From contig MVQH01000059.1 in assembly GCA_002067755.1 (NCBI GenBank), forward strand, positions 1 to 56,092: DNA of 56,092 bases, given 5' to 3'. Positions 1-8,381 of the stretch are shown piece after piece. The DNA comes from Methanosaeta sp. PtaB.Bin018. Lineage in GTDB: Archaea; Halobacteriota; Methanosarcinia; Methanotrichales; Methanotrichaceae. The notes beneath the pieces were generated by a model, which saw only the letters and a program-made list of their open reading frames with translations, had not been told where the DNA came from and made no database searches. The position numbers and the translations under genes are program-made. Within the stretch, counting starts at the first letter, position 1; each line of letters starts with the position of its first letter.

Positions 1-340
1 TGAACCACAGAGACACAGAGGCACAGAGGAGATATTTTATGCCCGATCTCACCCACACAATTTAGCGAAGAGCCTGAAATAGAAGTGGTTGCTATGAGAT
101 ATATGGCTGATGCACAGAGCGAAAGTTGTCAGGAGGGCTCCCACATTCGCCTCATGGCCCTCCAAATGCCTGGGACTTCTCGCTCAGCATTAGGAATCAT
201 GCCCAGAGCAGGTGCAAAATGCTTTCGGGCCTCATCAACAGGAGACCTCCCAGCGAAAGCCTTATAACGATCGCCTCAATTGTAAACCATGATATCCCAA
301 TGCGGTTTACAATCAGGAGACAGGGTAGGAGGCAGGGTTT
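1..340. other. Left-edge region without a supportable gene
   Basis: About 340 bases precede the first gene. They hold a short CACAGAG repeat at 6-29. The minus strand has an open frame from 275 down to a TGA at 129 with no start codon; it reads like the end of a protein (…RRMWEPS). Plus-strand frames here have no ribosome binding site and unnatural composition. The stretch may contain a decayed gene end, but I cannot name it. Confidence 0.5.
6..29. repeat. Three tandem 8-mers, CACAGAGR
   Basis: Three consecutive copies of CACAGAGA/CACAGAGG run from 6 to 29, preceded by TGAAC. It lies at the window edge, so more copies may lie to the left. Similar CACAGAG strings recur between genes in many prokaryotic genomes; that is recollection and was not checked here. 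Confidence 0.6.
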
Positions 341-1678
341 GTGAATCATGCTGCTGTAGTGATAGCGGCTTATTTGCTGGTGGTGCTCTCAATAGGCGCA
401 TGGGGGCCGCGTTTGAGAGGCTTGGAGGATTTCCACCTTGCTGGGCGAGCACTTAGGACGACTCTTCTTATAGGAACCTTCTGCGCCAGCATAATTGGTG
501 CCTCCTCCACTATCGGCATGGCAGGACTGGGCTTTAGCAAAGGTCTTCCTGGTGCCTGGTGGATGCTCTCCGGAACCCTGGGCTTGCTTATTTTAGCAGC
601 TCTTTTCTCCGAGAAGATAAGAGCTACTGGATGCTATACCCTTCCAGAGCTTGTGGGCTCATTTTATGGCAGCAATGCAAGGATGACTGCCTCAGCCCTC
701 ATAGTATTCTCCTGGGTGGGGGTGATAGCTGTGCAGATAGTGGCTTCAGGCAAGGTCTTGGGCGCAGTGTTCGGAGGGGATGAGGCCCTTTTCATGGTCG
801 CATGCACTGCTGTGTTCGTCATCTATACGGCACACGGTGGACAGAGCTCTGTTGTGAGAACTGATCTGGTTCAATTTATTATAATAATAATTGGAATCGT
901 CGTATTGTTTTTTAAGGCTATGAGCAAGGCGGGGCCCGGCCTTCTTCTCAGCCAGAGCTTTCCTACATCACCTCAGATGGATGGCTGGGATGTAGCATCC
1001 ATGTTGCTGGTAGTAGGCTCGGCCTATCTGGTAGGTCCTGACATGCATTCTCGCCTTCTCTCCTCCTGCAGTCCAAGAGATGCAAAAATTTCTGCTGCTA
1101 TTTCCGCAATTATTCTTATTCCCATGGCATTTCTCATCACGTCTCTAGGAATCTTCTCCAGGTCTCTTTATCCTGGCGCATCTCCTGAGCAGGCCATCCC
1201 GTCGCTCATAACCGGACTGTTGTCAAGCGGAATTGGAGGTCTGGTTGCTGCTGCTCTCCTGGCTGCATTCATGTCATCGGCAGACACAAGCCTCATGACA
1301 GCTACTTCCATTCTGACACTGGACTTATACAAAAAGGCAAGGCCTAACTGCAGCGCAGACCATTTATTGACTGCTTCAAGGGCTGCAGTTCTCATCCTTG
1401 GTGCATGTTCACTGGCCTTGGCAGTCTCCCTGCCCAGCATCATCAAGACCCTGCTCATCGCCTACACAGTATTCACCAGCGGCCTGCTGGTGCCAGTAGT
1501 TGCTGGATTTTATAGAGAAAGGCTTGGGCTCACACAAAATGGAGCTCTGGCCGCGCTGGTTGGTGGTGGGGTTACGGCCATATTACTGGGCCAGAGCTAT
1601 CCCCTGCTCGGCATGACCATTTCTGCTGTCTTATTGTTTGGCGCAAGCCAACTGGACAGACTCTTGGAAAATGGCTAA
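341..1678 (+). CDS. Sodium:solute symporter (SSS) family protein
   Basis: A 445-residue integral membrane protein with about 12-13 hydrophobic segments. The N-terminal part (GLEDFHLAGRALRTTLLIGTF, then SIIGASSTIGMAGLGFSKGLPGAWW) is the typical SSS start, with the family's LAGR and small-residue-rich first helices. The later TDLVQF and MSSADTSLMTATSILTLDLY segments match the conserved SSS regions around TM6 and TM9, where Na+ is coordinated. It should import a solute with Na+; acetate, proline or another carboxylate cannot be told apart from sequence. The start is GTG at 341, with GGAGG at 328-332 eight bases upstream. Length is slightly short of the usual 480-550. The next gene follows after 17 bases on the same strand. 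Confidence 0.85.
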   Translation: MNHAAVVIAAYLLVVLSIGAWGPRLRGLEDFHLAGRALRTTLLIGTFCASIIGASSTIGMAGLGFSKGLPGAWWMLSGTLGLLILAALFSEKIRATGCYTLPELVGSFYGSNARMTASALIVFSWVGVIAVQIVASGKVLGAVFGGDEALFMVACTAVFVIYTAHGGQSSVVRTDLVQFIIIIIGIVVLFFKAMSKAGPGLLLSQSFPTSPQMDGWDVASMLLVVGSAYLVGPDMHSRLLSSCSPRDAKISAAISAIILIPMAFLITSLGIFSRSLYPGASPEQAIPSLITGLLSSGIGGLVAAALLAAFMSSADTSLMTATSILTLDLYKKARPNCSADHLLTASRAAVLILGACSLALAVSLPSIIKTLLIAYTVFTSGLLVPVVAGFYRERLGLTQNGALAALVGGGVTAILLGQSYPLLGMTISAVLLFGASQLDRLLENG

Positions 1679-1695
1679 ATAATCCGGACTCCGAA

Positions 1696-2364
1696 GTGTC
1701 CTGGATGGACTGCAATGCTGGAGCCGATACATTTTCAGTGCAGGAGCTGATGGATCTATATGCTCCGGTAAAGGAGCTGATCAAGACCCGTTTGGCTGAG
1801 TTCAGGCTGATCTGGGCGTCGGCGAGCGAAGAAGAGCTCTTCCAAGAGCTGGTATTCTGCCTGCTCACTCCGCAGTCCAAGGCCAAGACCTGTTGGAAAG
1901 CTGTGCAGCGGCTGGCCTGCAAGTGCATGATCGCCGAAGGAGAGCCCTGCCAGGTTCAAGAGGAGCTTGTGGGAGTTAGGTTCAACAAACGAAAGGCCGA
2001 GTACATCTGTTCGGCCAGAGCTGTGTTCTGTGAAAAACCCCTGAGGTCCACGCTGGAGGAATTTTCGAGCCCCTTCGATGCGAGGGAGTGGCTTGTAAAT
2101 AACGTTGTGGGCCTGGGCTACAAGGAGGCCAGCCATTTTCTGAGGAATATCGGCCTTGGAGAGGAGCTGGCAATCCTCGACAGACATATCCTGAAGAACC
2201 TGGCGCTTTTAGGCGTGATCGACGAGGTGCAAAGTTCCCCGACGAAAAAAGCATACCTTCAGATCGAGAAGAAGATGACTGCCTTCTCCAGGCAAGTTGG
2301 AATTCCCATGGGAGAGCTTGATCTGCTGCTCTGGTACAAGGAGGCTGGAGAGGTGTTCAAATGA
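1696..2364 (+). CDS. ogg: N-glycosylase/DNA lyase, OGG2-type 8-oxoguanine DNA glycosylase
   Basis: A helix-hairpin-helix DNA glycosylase of 222 residues, as expected for archaeal Ogg2. The HhH motif VVGLGYKEASHFLRN holds the catalytic lysine (K143), and the conserved aspartate lies in LAILDRHI (D162). No 4Fe-4S cluster cysteines follow, which argues against endonuclease III or MutY. It should excise 8-oxoguanine and nick the abasic site. The start is GTG at 1696; ATG at 1705 is an alternative. It lies 17 bases after the symporter and may be co-transcribed, with no functional link visible. Confidence 0.85.
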   Translation: MSWMDCNAGADTFSVQELMDLYAPVKELIKTRLAEFRLIWASASEEELFQELVFCLLTPQSKAKTCWKAVQRLACKCMIAEGEPCQVQEELVGVRFNKRKAEYICSARAVFCEKPLRSTLEEFSSPFDAREWLVNNVVGLGYKEASHFLRNIGLGEELAILDRHILKNLALLGVIDEVQSSPTKKAYLQIEKKMTAFSRQVGIPMGELDLLLWYKEAGEVFK

Positions 2365-2547
2365 CCTCTTCGCAAGGGCATGATGGAATATCTAAAAGTG
2401 TCCTGGATAGAAGAAGTGCAAAGAGATGGAGCCTCCCCTGATCGGTGCTGTTAGCGTGGAGCGATGGAAGAATGCGCCCTTCCAGCCCAGAGCATATAAA
2501 GCCAAGACATTCGGGACTGCACACAACACAGCAGCGATGAAGAAACC

Positions 2548-2557
2548 TTAATAATAT
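2548..2557 (+). promoter_or_regulatory. TATA-like element of the arsM gene
   Basis: TTAATAATAT lies about 26-35 bases upstream of the arsM start codons at 2583/2589. This spacing places transcription start almost on the ATG, so the mRNA is probably leaderless; no ribosome binding site is visible. Confidence 0.45.
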
Positions 2558-2582
2558 CCTAAGAATAAGGGTACGGGTTGCA

Positions 2583-3428
2583 ATGACTATGAAAGAGAAA
2601 GAGATCAAGAGAGCTGTGAAGGAGGGCTATGCCCGCATTGCGAAGCAGGCTACATCCTACTATGCTTCTCGAGGATGTTGTGGTTGTTCGGATGTCTCAG
2701 AAGAGATATGCAGGAGGCTGGGTTACAGTGAAGAAGAGATTCAGGCTGCCCCCCCTGAGTCAAACCTCGGACTGGGTTGTGGGAATCCAGTCTCTCTTGC
2801 AACCATAAAAGAGGGTGAGATTGTACTCGATATGGGCTCTGGGGCCGGGTTCGACTGCTTCCTAGCATCCACAAAGGTTGGGTCATCGGGAAAGGTAATA
2901 GGCGTGGATATAACTTCGGAAATGGTAGACAAAGCCCGCGCCAATGCTCGCAAGGCTGGATATTCGAATATAGACTTCAGGCAGGGGGACCTGGAGAACA
3001 TGCCTGTGGCCGATAACTACGTGGATGTGGTGATATCCAACTGCGTCATCAATCTTGTCCCAAACAAGAAGATGGTCTTCAAGGAGGCTTTCAGGGTTCT
3101 GAAGCCTGGCGGAAGGCTGGCAGTCTCAGATGTGGTATTGCAAAGAGAGCTGCCAGATTTCGTGAAGAGATCCACAGAAGCATATATCGGATGTCTGGCA
3201 GGAGCCATTATGAAGGAAGAATATCTGGAGATCATAAAAAATGTGGGCTTCCAAGATATAAGGGTAGTAGCAGAGTCGAGCTTTCCAATCGAGTCCCTCA
3301 TCTGCGAGACTGCCGAATCGGCCAGAGTCGAGAGCCCGAAGATATCGGCAGAGCAACTTGAAGAGGTAGCCGATTCGGTTCTGAGCATCAAGATAGGTGC
3401 CGTCAAGCCAAGCGTCAAGAGAACGTAA
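2583..3428 (+). CDS. arsM: Arsenite S-adenosylmethionine methyltransferase
   Basis: A class I SAM methyltransferase of 281 residues. The SAM-binding loop is VLDMGSGAGFD (81-91), and the acidic motif VIGVDIT follows. The cysteines that mark ArsM are present: an N-terminal CC/C group (C32, C33, C35), C66 in GLGCGNP, C154 in SNCVINL and C204 in IGCLAGA, the last two being the conserved As(III)-binding pair. It should methylate arsenite to methyl- and dimethylarsenicals in the cytoplasm. No arsR or efflux gene lies beside it, so regulation is not visible. It looks monocistronic. A second ATG at 2589 is equally possible. Confidence 0.9.
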   Translation: MTMKEKEIKRAVKEGYARIAKQATSYYASRGCCGCSDVSEEICRRLGYSEEEIQAAPPESNLGLGCGNPVSLATIKEGEIVLDMGSGAGFDCFLASTKVGSSGKVIGVDITSEMVDKARANARKAGYSNIDFRQGDLENMPVADNYVDVVISNCVINLVPNKKMVFKEAFRVLKPGGRLAVSDVVLQRELPDFVKRSTEAYIGCLAGAIMKEEYLEIIKNVGFQDIRVVAESSFPIESLICETAESARVESPKISAEQLEEVADSVLSIKIGAVKPSVKRT

Positions 3429-3568
3429 AAAAATTATTAATGTTCTGCCACTGATGAATGGGAGCAGTTACGGCGCCATCTAGCAATGGGGTCTTGTATC
3501 CAAGACTGTCCAAATCGCCATTAACTGCGAATCAAGGTATAAAAAATGGATAAAATAAAAGCGTGGCG

Positions 3569-3883
3569 CTAGTCTTTGGCGACCTTCTTTCCGACGAAGT
3601 ACAACAGGCCACCGCATATTACGACGCCGATCACTGCAGAAAGTATGTAGGCAGCCGCAGCTAAGCTCATTGAATCTCCGCTGTCTGGGAAGGCATAATC
3701 GGGCAATGGAGCACTCCAGAGCCCTGAGAGCTTCTCCAATCCCTCAGGCACAAGCCCGAACTTCTCCTTGAGCTCCTCGTTGCCCCATTCTCCAAATGTC
3801 TCTCCAACTGCCAGAAGCCCCAGTGGGGCGAGGATGATCAGCAGTACCAGGCCAATGGCAAAATTTCTTATTATCTTATCCAT
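3569..3883 (-). CDS. cbiN: CbiN-like (PDGLE-domain) component of a Ni/Co ECF transporter
   Basis: A 104-residue protein with one N-terminal and one C-terminal transmembrane helix around a short extracytoplasmic loop. The loop contains EGLEKL and PDYAFPD, and the pattern fits the PDGLE/CbiN accessory subunits of CbiM-type transporters. It follows cbiM by 9 bases on the minus strand. CbiN-type proteins help load metal into CbiM. No cbiQ or cbiO follows: transcription here would run on towards the oppositely oriented arsM end. Confidence 0.8.
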   Translation of the reverse strand: MDKIIRNFAIGLVLLIILAPLGLLAVGETFGEWGNEELKEKFGLVPEGLEKLSGLWSAPLPDYAFPDSGDSMSLAAAAYILSAVIGVVICGGLLYFVGKKVAKD

Positions 3884-3892
3884 GGTCTTACC

Positions 3893-4612
3893 TCATGCTA
3901 CACTTGCGCCCTTTCTGCCCTTCTTTTGCGCGATCGACTTCTCACCATATAATATCGTAGTGTCCGTCCTCTGGATATAGGCGAAGATCAGAGCTGTGAT
4001 CAGGGCCTCGAGGATGCCAAACCCAAAGAGGTGCTCTAATGTCATGGCGGGAACCGTCACACTCAGTGGATAGGGCATGTATTGTGGAACTCCTTCCGCA
4101 GTGTGATGCAGTATGGGCTGTATCCCGAATTCAAAGCCAGTAACAGCAGCTGCCAGGGTGAGGGATACATAGCCAGCTACGGCCGAAGCAATTACCCTTC
4201 GTGACGAGGTTATCTCTGCGCTTCCGCTTATGAGCTTGTAGATATAATAGGCCACGAAGGGCATTACTACAGCCATATTGAAGCAGTTAGCTGCAATTGC
4301 CGTTATCCCTCCATCTCCGAAGACCAGTGCCTGCAATACCAGAGCCACTGTGATAGCTATCACTGCTGCCCAAGGCCCAAGGACGATGCCAATTATTGCT
4401 CCGCCCACTGCATGGCCTGTGCTGCCTCCCGGAATCGGAACGTTGAACATCATAATTACAAAAGAGAACGCTGCTGCCAGCGCCAGCAGGGGAACCTGCT
4501 TGGACCTCAGCTCTACGCTGAGCTTCTTTCCCGCATAATACCAGATGGGGATCATTATGATCCACATTGCGATATAAGTGTATGGCCCTAAATAGCCATC
4601 AGGAATATGCAT
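3893..4612 (-). CDS. cbiM: CbiM/NikM substrate-binding subunit of a Ni/Co ECF transporter (orphan copy)
   Basis: A 239-residue membrane protein beginning MHIPDGYLG. The Met-His N-terminus of CbiM/NikM supplies metal ligands, and the later PGGSTGHAVGG segment holds the conserved histidine of the family. Six to seven hydrophobic helices follow. The start ATG at 4612 has GGTGAG at 4616-4621. Only a cbiN-like gene follows, so either CbiQ/CbiO from the complete locus at 45.6-48.6 kb serve it or it works without an ATPase. Its MHIPDGY start differs from MHIMEGF in the second copy, which may reflect Ni versus Co preference (inference). Confidence 0.9.
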   Translation of the reverse strand: MHIPDGYLGPYTYIAMWIIMIPIWYYAGKKLSVELRSKQVPLLALAAAFSFVIMMFNVPIPGGSTGHAVGGAIIGIVLGPWAAVIAITVALVLQALVFGDGGITAIAANCFNMAVVMPFVAYYIYKLISGSAEITSSRRVIASAVAGYVSLTLAAAVTGFEFGIQPILHHTAEGVPQYMPYPLSVTVPAMTLEHLFGFGILEALITALIFAYIQRTDTTILYGEKSIAQKKGRKGASVA

Positions 4613-4640
4613 TGTCTCACCAGATGATAGAATCTCTTTT

Positions 4641-4712
4641 AATTATAAAAGGATATCGGACATGCATATCAAGTATGATAATTCTTTAATTTAATGCAAC
4701 CATTTGCTGCAT
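4641..4712 (-). promoter_or_regulatory. Promoter region of the orphan cbiMN pair with an inverted repeat
   Basis: The minus strand has a TATA box TTTTATAATT (4650-4641) about 30 bases before the cbiM start. Upstream of it sits ATGCA-N9-TGCAT (4694-4698 and 4708-4712), a small palindrome placed like an activator or metalloregulator site. No riboswitch fold was recognised. Confidence 0.4.
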
Positions 4713-5071
4713 GCATAAAGCTTTTCGCCACTTCGTAACATCTGATCAAACGGGTCGAATTAGCAGAGAAAAAGTCAAAAAATATTCTAAAAGATTAGAA
4801 AGAATTAGAAAGACGCCAAGGATGGGCATCCATCGGATCGCCTGCTTTGGCTTTACTTAAGAATCTAATAGAACATTTTATTATAAATTAATATCAAACA
4901 TATGATGTGAGTGCAGAGATGCTTGTTAAATTGTTCTTCCGCCTAACGTCGAGTCAAATTAGCTTCTCCGAACTCACAGCTAAAATCAAAAGCACAAATT
5001 TTTCGCAGATCAAGCGGGTTTGCATTGTAGGGTTTATTTGCTATGATTTATGTATCAATAGATATCAAATG
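4713..5071. other. Intergenic, AT-rich, no supportable gene
   Basis: Roughly 360 bases between the cbiM promoter and the hairpin at 5072. The one plus-strand open frame (4907-5098) has no ribosome binding site and an atypical composition, so I do not call it. No RNA gene is recognisable. Confidence 0.5.
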
Positions 5072-5095
5072 GGGGGCATGTGGCTGAATGCCCCC
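5072..5095 (+). promoter_or_regulatory. Perfect GC-rich stem-loop upstream of an exported-protein gene
   Basis: GGGGGCAT (5072-5079) and ATGCCCCC (5088-5095) form an 8-bp perfect stem around an 8-base loop, in otherwise AT-rich DNA. It sits about 110 bases before the proposed CTG start at 5204. It could be a leader structure, an mRNA stabiliser or a protein-binding site. Confidence 0.5.
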
Positions 5096-5203
5096 TAATT
5101 TCGATAGCACTGAATGGTTTTTCATAAGAAAGGTCGATATGTTAAAATAATAGAACATCTACTTGGTGATGGAGGATGGTTATTCCATCGAGGAGGGACA
5201 GAT

Positions 5204-6172
5204 CTGAAAGAACTAGTTGTACTGACGGCTCTCTTAGTTCTAATTGGAACAGGAACCGCAGATACAATAGGCGATTTTGTGCCATACGAAAACCCGACAA
5301 CCATCGAAGAAAAAAATCTAACCTTCAATATGGAACAAAGTGTCAGTGGAACGGGTTTCTTTTCAACCTATAGGTATTCTCAGATGCCCGATGCAACTGG
5401 TGCTGAAGGATGGTTATTCAACGGCGTCGGGGCGAAGGATACCGCTCGTGGAAGCGGCATCATAGACACAAAATCGTTGATGTATGCAGAGAGCTCATAT
5501 CTAAACAGAACCTGGGTCAACGGCGCCTATGACGAAGATGGAAACGTCATTACAGATGAGGAATCAGCGACCAGCATTGTTCAGATGAATGAAGACAGCA
5601 AAATGTCTTATAGCCCCACAACAATGTCCGTAGGCTCGCGATATTACGCATATCATCCCCTTGTCTTCAATTCCCTGCTCGGCGAGAATACCTTGGTAAA
5701 GAACCGCGACGGCTTTAATTCCCTTAACCATAGGGTTGATTATGCTCATGCTCTGGACATCCAGCTCGATACTGGGTCGGATATCGATAACACCTACATG
5801 CACTTAAACGAAGACCTGGTCAGCGGCAGAGTTCATGTAGGTGCGCTTCAGCTGTCTGGAATCCCCCGAGATGAGGCTTCTGATGATGAGTCCGAGCCAG
5901 TGGTCCTTGGCCCTGCAATGAAGGCATGGCATACTCCGATATTTGTATTGGATGAAGATTATATTGGAACATACCATATTGAAAAGAGCTTGAACCTATA
6001 CATCTCCGAGGAGGAGGAAGAGGAGGAAGAGGACTGGCTTCCCTGCTGCAGTGGCGGTTTCATGGACATGGACCCCATGGATCTCATAGAGAAACGGAGT
6101 GCTAGAGGGATATTTGATTGCACATGCTACTCGCCTCCAAAAGAGGCACAATTTCCGAGAGTTACGAGATGA
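5204..6172 (+). CDS. Exported protein of unknown function with a glutamate tract
   Basis: The frame is open from ATG 5114, but a perfect AGGAGG at 5191-5196 sits seven bases before an in-frame CTG at 5204. That start gives a compact signal peptide (KELVVLTALLVLIGTGTADT), whereas ATG 5114 adds 30 hydrophilic residues and has no ribosome binding site. The mature protein (about 300 residues) is hydrophilic and polar, rich in Ser/Thr/Asp/Asn, with sequence that looks like extracellular beta-structure. Near the C-terminus lies a run of acidic residues (SEEEEEEEED) followed by CC and CTC cysteines. No family was recognised. It is followed by another exported protein on the same strand after about 95 bases. 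Confidence 0.7.
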   Translation: MKELVVLTALLVLIGTGTADTIGDFVPYENPTTIEEKNLTFNMEQSVSGTGFFSTYRYSQMPDATGAEGWLFNGVGAKDTARGSGIIDTKSLMYAESSYLNRTWVNGAYDEDGNVITDEESATSIVQMNEDSKMSYSPTTMSVGSRYYAYHPLVFNSLLGENTLVKNRDGFNSLNHRVDYAHALDIQLDTGSDIDNTYMHLNEDLVSGRVHVGALQLSGIPRDEASDDESEPVVLGPAMKAWHTPIFVLDEDYIGTYHIEKSLNLYISEEEEEEEEDWLPCCSGGFMDMDPMDLIEKRSARGIFDCTCYSPPKEAQFPRVTR

Positions 6173-6266
6173 AGTTGATGCTCTTTTTCATCCTTTTATA
6201 GACTTGCGTCTTCTAGCACTATCTATATAAAGGCCTGATTTAATTTCTCTGTCTCAGGGTGATCAT

Positions 6267-6887
6267 TTGAAGGCGATCTTTATAGCGGTACTATGTTTAG
6301 CCGTGTTATCTTTGACAGGCATATCTTTGGCCGCAGACGCAAAAGGAACTCAAAATAATTTGATCAACTCTTTTGAAGGAAACCTATCGCAAAAAGAGCT
6401 CGCACAAATCGATATGCTATCACTATTGGGCCGGACAGGCTTCTTTGTTGCAGAAGCTGTCAAGTTCAAGGCCCCAAAGCAAAACTGGAAGCTTGATTCT
6501 GTTCAATTAATTGGATGGGATGGATATAATGGGACTGTTGAGTCGATCCCACAAGAACGAGTAATTGCCCTTGAAGTACGCGACAAAGACCTCAACCTTC
6601 TGTACAGATTTGCTGACTCACAACTTCCTTACACAAATTATGCCTTTAATTCTACTTCGTTATATCCATTGACCATCCGACTTCCACAGGTTACTGTTAG
6701 CGACGATTTCTATATCTGTTTCTACGACAGAGGGGCAGTAGCAGTTGCATGCGAGCGGCTCAATGAGACAAGTAAAAACTCATTCATATATCTGGGGCCA
6801 GGAAATCAGATGCTTCCAGCGAACTTGCCGGGCGAGAATAACGAAACTATACCGGTTAACTGGATTATGACTGTTAGTGGAAGCTAA
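6267..6887 (+). CDS. Exported protein of unknown function
   Basis: A 206-residue protein with a clear signal peptide (MKAIFIAVLCLAVLSLTGISLA, cleavage after ALA-like LAA near residue 22-24) and a mature domain that looks all-beta, with a CFYDRGAVAVACERL segment holding two cysteines. The start is TTG at 6267 with GGTGATC at 6258-6264, a common arrangement in this window. I do not recognise the family. Its neighbour upstream is also exported, so the pair may act at the cell surface. Confidence 0.75.
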   Translation: MKAIFIAVLCLAVLSLTGISLAADAKGTQNNLINSFEGNLSQKELAQIDMLSLLGRTGFFVAEAVKFKAPKQNWKLDSVQLIGWDGYNGTVESIPQERVIALEVRDKDLNLLYRFADSQLPYTNYAFNSTSLYPLTIRLPQVTVSDDFYICFYDRGAVAVACERLNETSKNSFIYLGPGNQMLPANLPGENNETIPVNWIMTVSGS

Positions 6888-7090
6888 GAAGATCCGTCAT
6901 GGGATAGACAAGTTTGGTTGGAGGGTGCAGAAAAATGCTCCTGTACGTCCCAACCTTCATTCGATTTTTTGCTCCAAGGCTCAAATATCATCCTGAACTC
7001 CGCACCAGATCAACTGCGATATCGGACTCCGTCCAACACCTTTAAACTCAGGAATGTTCACAGTCGTTGTTAAGAACAGGAGGCTCATGT

Positions 7091-7666
7091 ATGCTGGAGC
7101 GGCTCAAGAAATCACTGTTGGAAGCACCCGTGTTCAAGCGAGGCAGCTACAATTACTTCATACATCCCATCACAGATGGCGTGCCCGAGATCAGGCCGGA
7201 CCTGATCAGAGAGGTTGTGAGCCATATCGTGCGCATAGCAGACCTTGAAGTGGACAAGATTGTGACAGTAGAAGCGATGGGCATTCCCATAGGCATTGCT
7301 CTTTCCATGATCTGCGACATACCGCTGGTTATAATTCGCAAGCGCAAATACGGGCTGCCTGGGGAGATTGAGGTTAGCCAGGTGACTGGCTACTCTAAAT
7401 CGCAGCTCTTCCTCAATGGAATCGATAGAGGAGATAGGGTAATCGTGGTTGACGACGTGATCAGCACAGGAGGAACGCTTCTCGCTACACTGGAATCCCT
7501 GAAGGTTGCTGGAGCCAGCGTATCGGACATTGTGGTAGTTATCAAACGCGGTGACGGCTCTGATAAGCTCAAAGCCAAGGGATACAAAGTCAAAACCATG
7601 GTCGAGGTGGATGTGGACGAGAGAAGGGTGACAGACGTAAGAGAATGCAACAACGAGAGACATTAG
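7091..7666 (+). CDS. hpt: Hypoxanthine phosphoribosyltransferase (archaeal type)
   Basis: A type I phosphoribosyltransferase of 191 residues. The PRPP-binding signature is [13 protein letters not shown] (117-129). The N-terminal [18 protein letters not shown] and the [10 protein letters not shown] loop match archaeal hypoxanthine/guanine PRTases. It salvages hypoxanthine (and probably guanine) with PRPP to make IMP/GMP. The start is ATG 7091, with AGGAGG at 7078-7083; an in-frame upstream codon at 7067 lacks this. The DUF357 gene follows after 6 bases, so the two are probably co-transcribed. Confidence 0.9.
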   Translation: MLERLKKSLLEAPVFKRGSYNYFIHPITDGVPEIRPDLIREVVSHIVRIADLEVDKIVTVEAMGIPIGIALSMICDIPLVIIRKRKYGLPGEIEVSQVTGYSKSQLFLNGIDRGDRVIVVDDVISTGGTLLATLESLKVAGASVSDIVVVIKRGDGSDKLKAKGYKVKTMVEVDVDERRVTDVRECNNERH

Positions 7667-7672
7667 GATGCC

Positions 7673-7909
7673 ATGAGCCTTAAGGAGGAACTCGAAGCGG
7701 AGACGCAAAAATGGCTGGAGAAAGCTGAAGATCTCTTCGAAAACATCTCAGGAGATGAGGATTTTCTGGAGAATATATCCGCTTACATCGATGACTCTCA
7801 TTATTTTCTGGATAATGGTGACCTGATCCTAGCCTTTGAGTGCGTGGTTTGGGCCTGGGCCTGGATGGAGATCGGTTTGCAGAGAAATATCCTTGCAAAG
7901 AGAGATTAG
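7673..7909 (+). CDS. DUF357 family protein
   Basis: A 78-residue, mostly alpha-helical acidic protein. Its HYFLDNGDLILAFECVVWAWAWMEIGL segment is typical of the archaeal DUF357 family, a short two-helix domain often encoded near nucleotide or RNA-metabolism genes. The function is unknown. It lies 6 bases after hpt, and the coupling suggests co-expression. It converges on the minus-strand membrane protein that ends at 7916. Confidence 0.8.
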   Translation: MSLKEELEAETQKWLEKAEDLFENISGDEDFLENISAYIDDSHYFLDNGDLILAFECVVWAWAWMEIGLQRNILAKRD

Positions 7910-7915
7910 CAATCA

Positions 7916-8233
7916 TCATCCGAATATGGTCAGCCCGATCAGCAGCGAGGCCAGGTTGGCAAGGAAAGATACGAGCATGGCCTCTCGATAGCCGACCTCC
8001 AGCAGATGCTTGATCAAGAAGCATTCGACCAACGCCACTGCACTCTCCAATAAGTAAAGGTTGTGCAACTCGTAGTTGTAGATGTAGTTGAAGAGTGGAT
8101 TTGTGAACGAGTTGATTAGAGCCGAATACAAGAATAGCCTTGGAGGATCTTGACGAATTGTCGCGAAGAAGATCGCGAACTCGATCAGGATGGTGAGGAT
8201 CAGCGCAAAAACCAGGGACTGGAGGAATGTCAT
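7916..8233 (-). CDS. Small membrane protein of unknown function
   Basis: A 105-residue hydrophobic protein with three or four predicted transmembrane helices, around residues 3-25, 35-60 and 75-103. The ATG at 8233 has AGGTGG just upstream, so I prefer it to the GTG at 8239, which lies inside that ribosome binding site. Its frame is free of stops and the composition is convincing. No family was recognised. Confidence 0.65.
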   Translation of the reverse strand: MTFLQSLVFALILTILIEFAIFFATIRQDPPRLFLYSALINSFTNPLFNYIYNYELHNLYLLESAVALVECFLIKHLLEVGYREAMLVSFLANLASLLIGLTIFG

Positions 8234-8381
8234 TGCCACCTGCTCTTTCGTCTAAGGATGAATCTTCTTAATATTCTTCTTAATATTATTATTGATATTA
8301 TCAGCAAGGAGATCGCAGGCAGGCCAAAGAACAGGAAGCAGTATTGTTGTTGATAAGCAAAAAAATAGGTGAGATTCATAT

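Noticed and set aside
85-344. Two short plus-strand frames before the symporter gene
   Set aside because: No ribosome binding site, no natural composition, and they overlap each other; the minus-strand frame there is more protein-like but lacks a start.
4907-5098. 63-residue plus-strand frame
   Set aside because: No ribosome binding site, AT-driven composition, and its end lies in the GGGGGCAT hairpin.
7112-7708. 198-residue minus-strand frame across hpt
   Set aside because: It is a shadow of the hpt and DUF357 genes, which have clear motifs and ribosome binding sites.
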